This document shows positions 7,428 to 9,928 of a stretch of 9,928 nt of DNA, in pieces. The notes beneath the pieces were generated by a model that was not told where the DNA came from, did not search any database, and worked only from the letters and a program-made list of their open reading frames with translations. Source of the stretch: Planctomycetaceae bacterium (GTDB lineage: Bacteria; Planctomycetota; Planctomycetia; Pirellulales; Pirellulaceae). The stretch's first letter is position 1. Each line of letters starts with the position of its first letter. The DNA lies in the NCBI GenBank assembly GCA_002702965.1, contig PADE01000111.1:3183-13110 (forward strand), given 5' to 3'. Position numbers and translations under genes: made by a program.

Positions 7428-7458
7428 GGGTGTCGAAGATCGGGCAAGTTTGACACCC
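7428..7458 (-). terminator. Hairpin after the RhmD-like gene, possible terminator
   Basis: GGGTGTC (7428-7434) and GACACCC (7452-7458) form a perfect 7-bp stem. On the minus-strand transcript one A-C mismatch and two A-T pairs extend it, leaving an 11-base loop. It starts 27 bases past the stop codon of the upstream gene in the minus direction and lies before the SRPBCC gene. No U run follows, so termination is only suggested. Confidence 0.4.
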
Positions 7459-7484
7459 GCCGCGGGGAGCAACCAGCGTCTCCT

Positions 7485-8831
7485 TCAATGTTCGTAAGGC
7501 CGCACCAGGTTCAGTGCATCCCGATTCAGTTCGAGCCCGAATCCGGGTGTCTCGGGAAGCGTGATATAGCCGGCTTCGGGCAGCGGTTCGTTCTTGAACA
7601 CCGTGCCGAAATTGGGTGCGATCGTGTCCGCCGCCTCACTCATCATCATGAACTCCGCCAAGTTGATGTGGTCGAAGGCCATCGCCATATAGTAGCCGTA
7701 GACGCCACAGCCATGGGGAACCACCGCGACCGCCTGCGCCCTGGCCTGGGCGACGACCCTGGCAAACTCTGTCGGTCCGCCCATCCACATCACGTCGGGC
7801 TGCAGTAGCCCGACGCCGGCTTCGATCAACTGTTGGAAGCCGTAGCCGGTGTATTCGTGTTCGCCGGTGGCGAAGTAAACCGTTGTGCCCAAACTCTCGA
7901 GCTTCCTCGCGAGCTTGGCATGCGCGACGTATTCGTCTGGCATCAACGGCTCTTCGATCCACTTCAGATGGAACGGTGCCAGGGCCCGAGCCAACTCCAC
8001 AGCGTACTGCAGGTCCAGGGCCATGTAGCAGTCCAGCATCAGGGGAAAATCACGGCCCACCTGCTCCCGCCAGTTGCCGATAAACTCGACGTTCTTGCCC
8101 AGACCTGCCGAACCGGCGCTGGGGCCGTACGGCAAGGGTACTTTCGCGCCGTGGAATCCCATTTCCTGGGCGAGGTCGGGGCGGGAAGTCGTCGCGTAGA
8201 CCGGCACGCGCTGCTTGGTCCGGCCGCCCATTAGATGGTAGACCGGTTCATTGAGTGTCTTGCCGGCGAGGTCCCACAAGGCGATGTCGATTGCGGAGAT
8301 TGCGTGAACACCAAGACCCTTGCGGCTGTAGTGGATCGAGGCCCGCCACATCTGCTCCCAGATGACAGACCGGTCGCGGACATTCTGCCCCTCCACGAAC
8401 ATCGACAGGTGCTGTTCGATTAGGAAGGCGGCCGCCTCCCCGCCGGTGCTGACGCCGACACCGACGCGTCCTTCGTCGTCTTCGATCTCGACGATGACCG
8501 TCGGCACGCGCGCCACGCCCCATGAACTGCGTGACCCCGCATATTTCGGGAACCGGGACATCGGGTTGGTGATCGGAGGGTGGGTGCGCTGGTGGTCCCA
8601 GCCGCCATCGGCGTCGGGAAGTCCCATGATCCAATGCGAATCGGGTGTGTCGTGAACGTCGCTGGCGCCGTATTCGTCGCTACGCGACACATACGCGCGG
8701 ACTTCTTTGATCTTGGGCTGCCCGGGAGTGGGCACGACATCTTCATTGGGAGCGATGTAGAGTGACATACTCAAACCGTATCGCCCCAGCCGCCCGCATT
8801 CAAGCTGGCCAGCAATCTCTCTCAGGCCCAT
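7485..8831 (-). CDS. rhmD: Enolase-superfamily sugar-acid dehydratase, L-rhamnonate dehydratase (RhmD)-like
   Basis: 448 residues, cytosolic. It resembles E. coli RhmD/YfaW nearly throughout; that enzyme dehydrates L-rhamnonate to 2-keto-3-deoxy-L-rhamnonate with Mg2+. Metal ligands match by spacing: Asp267 (LMLDC), Glu293 (KWIEE) and Glu324 (TGEHE) for RhmD Asp226, Glu252 and Glu280. The base His373 (VVPHG) and partner Asp346 (LQPDV) match His329-Asp302, with the same 27-residue spacing. His60 (DVHD) and Arg101 (SRSSWG) match capping-domain residues His33 and Arg59. The C-terminus FGLELNRDALNLVRPYEH is RhmD-like. Compared with E. coli, about 18-20 residues are inserted near 70-90 in the capping domain, so the substrate may differ (a related deoxy-sugar or aldonic acid). 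ATG 8831 is chosen because GGAAGG lies 7 bases upstream, but residues 1-21 look unlike coding sequence; ATG 8768 (MSLYIAPNED) is a serious alternative. An MFS transporter gene lies further upstream on the same strand. Confidence 0.92.
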   Translation of the reverse strand: MGLREIAGQLECGRLGRYGLSMSLYIAPNEDVVPTPGQPKIKEVRAYVSRSDEYGASDVHDTPDSHWIMGLPDADGGWDHQRTHPPITNPMSRFPKYAGSRSSWGVARVPTVIVEIEDDEGRVGVGVSTGGEAAAFLIEQHLSMFVEGQNVRDRSVIWEQMWRASIHYSRKGLGVHAISAIDIALWDLAGKTLNEPVYHLMGGRTKQRVPVYATTSRPDLAQEMGFHGAKVPLPYGPSAGSAGLGKNVEFIGNWREQVGRDFPLMLDCYMALDLQYAVELARALAPFHLKWIEEPLMPDEYVAHAKLARKLESLGTTVYFATGEHEYTGYGFQQLIEAGVGLLQPDVMWMGGPTEFARVVAQARAQAVAVVPHGCGVYGYYMAMAFDHINLAEFMMMSEAADTIAPNFGTVFKNEPLPEAGYITLPETPGFGLELNRDALNLVRPYEH

Positions 8832-8838
8832 CGCCGGG

Positions 8839-8844
8839 CCTTCC
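8839..8844 (-). promoter_or_regulatory. Ribosome binding site supporting the upstream start of the RhmD-like gene
   Basis: GGAAGG on the minus strand lies 7 bases before ATG 8831. The alternative ATG 8768 has only a GAG one base before it. This favours 8831, although homology to RhmD begins only after 8768, so the point remains open. Confidence 0.4.
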
Positions 8845-8982
8845 AGTCGTGGACCGTTTGCCCCAAGCGTTCTGTGGTGCCAACGACGCGAAGCAGGTGA
8901 GCAAGCAGAAGGCGAAGCGACGATGGATTGCTGGGTCGCTCTCCAGCGGCCCTGATGTTGCTCAAGTTAACGTCGTGGCGGC

Positions 8983-9483
8983 CTAGCTCGAAGTTTCGGT
9001 CGCATCGACCATGTTCATCCACTCGTGCACCGAAGACGCTGGAAGCGGATCGACACCGACGTGGCGAAGCATGTTGAGACATTGCGCTCGATGGTGCATT
9101 CCATGGGTTGTGACGTGCGTCAACACGCCTCCCCGCGCCAAATCGTAACTGCGGTCAGACGTCGTCCGCGCAACCCGTCCATCGTTCGGGTGTTTGTGGG
9201 CGGAGGATTCCAAGTCGTCGGCGATTTGGGTCAAGAGCCTCGACATCTGCTCCGGTGTCCGCTGCTGGCTTTCCAACACGCTGGGTGCGCGCTCCGCGAG
9301 CACATCGGCCCAATATTGCATCGACGCCAGAATGTGATTGAGCGTGTTGTGCAACGAGCCCGGCCCCATCTCGAATCGCTGGTGAAATTGCTCGTCTGGC
9401 AAGTTCTCACAGGCGTCGATGATGTTTTGCGTCGCCCAGCGATTGCTCGCCAAGAGAATTTCAAGCGGGTCACTAGTTGGCAT
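8983..9483 (-). CDS. DinB-family metal-binding four-helix protein
   Basis: 166 residues, cytosolic, one DinB/DfrB/YfiT-like four-helix bundle. N-terminal DPLEILLASNRWATQNIIDACENLPDEQF is the typical first helix. The metal triad is His50 (LHNTLNHI) with His127 and His131 in HGMHHRAQ, which fits the family HxxxHRxQ pattern. Members include bacillithiol/mycothiol-dependent S-transferases and DNA-damage-induced proteins of unknown role; which applies here cannot be read. Start ATG 9483 has GTGAG 7 bases upstream. An in-frame TTG at 9507 with GGAA nearby would add 8 residues. It lies upstream of the RhmD-like gene on the same strand (151-base gap at 8832-8982, no gene seen, a weak 6-bp inverted repeat AGCGAC/GTCGCT at 8916-8940) and downstream of the MFS gene across 268 bases (9484-9751) without a supported gene. 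Cotranscription with either is uncertain. Confidence 0.87.
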   Translation of the reverse strand: MPTSDPLEILLASNRWATQNIIDACENLPDEQFHQRFEMGPGSLHNTLNHILASMQYWADVLAERAPSVLESQQRTPEQMSRLLTQIADDLESSAHKHPNDGRVARTTSDRSYDLARGGVLTHVTTHGMHHRAQCLNMLRHVGVDPLPASSVHEWMNMVDATETSS

Positions 9484-9751
9484 TCGTTTACTCACTGCCG
9501 GGTTCAAGCAAATGGTTCCGTCGAAGCGATGAACGGTTCTGGATCAGCGAAATAATGTCAACGTGATGGCAGCTCGGCACCGATCCGAAGTCACCCGAAT
9601 CCGCGCTGGGCTGACGCGTGATCTCGAGGCTCCCCCGGGGCCGACAAGGTCCTCCGCATGGCTGTGGCGCCAACGGTCACCGATGGGGATCGGCTTGCGA
9701 TCGTACAGAGTGTGCAACAACGAGTGTCTCGCGCACCGAGGCGGCACTTCC

Positions 9752-9928
9752 CTACAGGTTGTTCAGGAGAAGAAGGGTAAGGCCTGTCAGGCAGACGCCG
9801 CACACGGCCACCACACCGAAGGCCTTCTGGACGCCTGTCTTTTTTGCCAGTTGACCAACAATGAACGGGATCAGCGCCCAACCGATCCCACCAATAGAGA
9901 AGAACAGGCCGATCGATCTCCCGACGAG
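9752..9928 (-). CDS. MFS transporter, C-terminal end only (5' part outside the window)
   Basis: 58 codons and a TAG stop at 9752-9754; the gene enters from the right edge. The peptide holds the last two membrane helices: residues about 5-26 (SIGLFFSIGGIGWALIPFIVG) and 36-55 (AFGVVAVCGVCLTGLTLLLL). Between them is the short basic loop QLAKKTGVQKAF, where the positive charges fit a cytoplasmic side. The GR before helix 11 and the glycine/proline pattern match the major facilitator superfamily, with some likeness to sugar-proton symporters of the FHS/FucP type. The substrate cannot be read from this end. Lying on the same strand upstream of an RhmD-like dehydratase, it may import a sugar or sugar acid; that is inference from position. 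Confidence 0.8.
   Translation of the reverse strand, partial: LVGRSIGLFFSIGGIGWALIPFIVGQLAKKTGVQKAFGVVAVCGVCLTGLTLLLLNNL

Noticed and set aside
7216..7488. 90-codon minus-strand frame starting with TTG overlapping the stop of the RhmD-like gene, containing GGCQTCPIFDTPC
   Set aside because: The start overlap and the Cys motif looked interesting, but the frame runs through the start of the well-supported SRPBCC gene, becomes Arg/Asn-rich there, and matches no family I know.

Overview
The window looks like chromosomal DNA from a planctomycete or a close PVC-group relative. The basis is the central pair of genes: a secreted cytochrome-like protein of the PSCyt1-DUF1549(PSCyt2)-DUF1553(PSD1) architecture, followed by a DUF1501 protein. 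This pair is abundant in Planctomycetes (Rhodopirellula, Pirellula and relatives) and uncommon elsewhere. Moderately GC-rich sequence, weak Shine-Dalgarno sites and long intergenic gaps fit the same picture. No rRNA, tRNA, CRISPR array, transposase or insertion sequence was found.

Layout. Bases 1-484 (minus) hold the N-terminal part of a secreted FG-GAP/VCBS repeat protein that runs off the left edge. A 511-base divergent gap follows. Bases 996-1973 (plus) encode a carbon-nitrogen hydrolase (nitrilase superfamily) with an intact Glu-Lys-Cys triad and, unusually, an export signal; a long hairpin lies just after it. After a gap of about 470 bases come the PSCyt1/DUF1549/DUF1553 gene (2448-5084) and the DUF1501 gene (5192-6637), probably one transcription unit. 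The right third is all on the minus strand. In transcription order it holds the end of an MFS transporter (9928-9752), a DinB-fold protein (9483-8983), an enolase-superfamily sugar-acid dehydratase closely resembling L-rhamnonate dehydratase RhmD (8831-7485), and an SRPBCC/AHSA1 protein (7313-6849). The SRPBCC gene converges on the DUF1501 gene.

How the genes may work together. The left and central genes encode exported proteins: an FG-GAP surface or periplasmic protein, an exported amidohydrolase-type enzyme, a putative c-type cytochrome, and a probable Tat substrate of the alkaline phosphatase/sulfatase fold clan. The right side looks like sugar-acid catabolism, with an MFS permease and RhmD-like dehydratase, next to two small accessory proteins. 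A link between the two halves, such as degradation of sulfated or deoxy-sugar polysaccharides outside the cell and use of the resulting sugar acids inside it, is plausible but is inference only. No clearly novel multi-gene system is demonstrated. The least explained items are the exported nitrilase, the cytochrome/DUF1501 pair, and the enlarged capping-domain loop in the RhmD-like enzyme.
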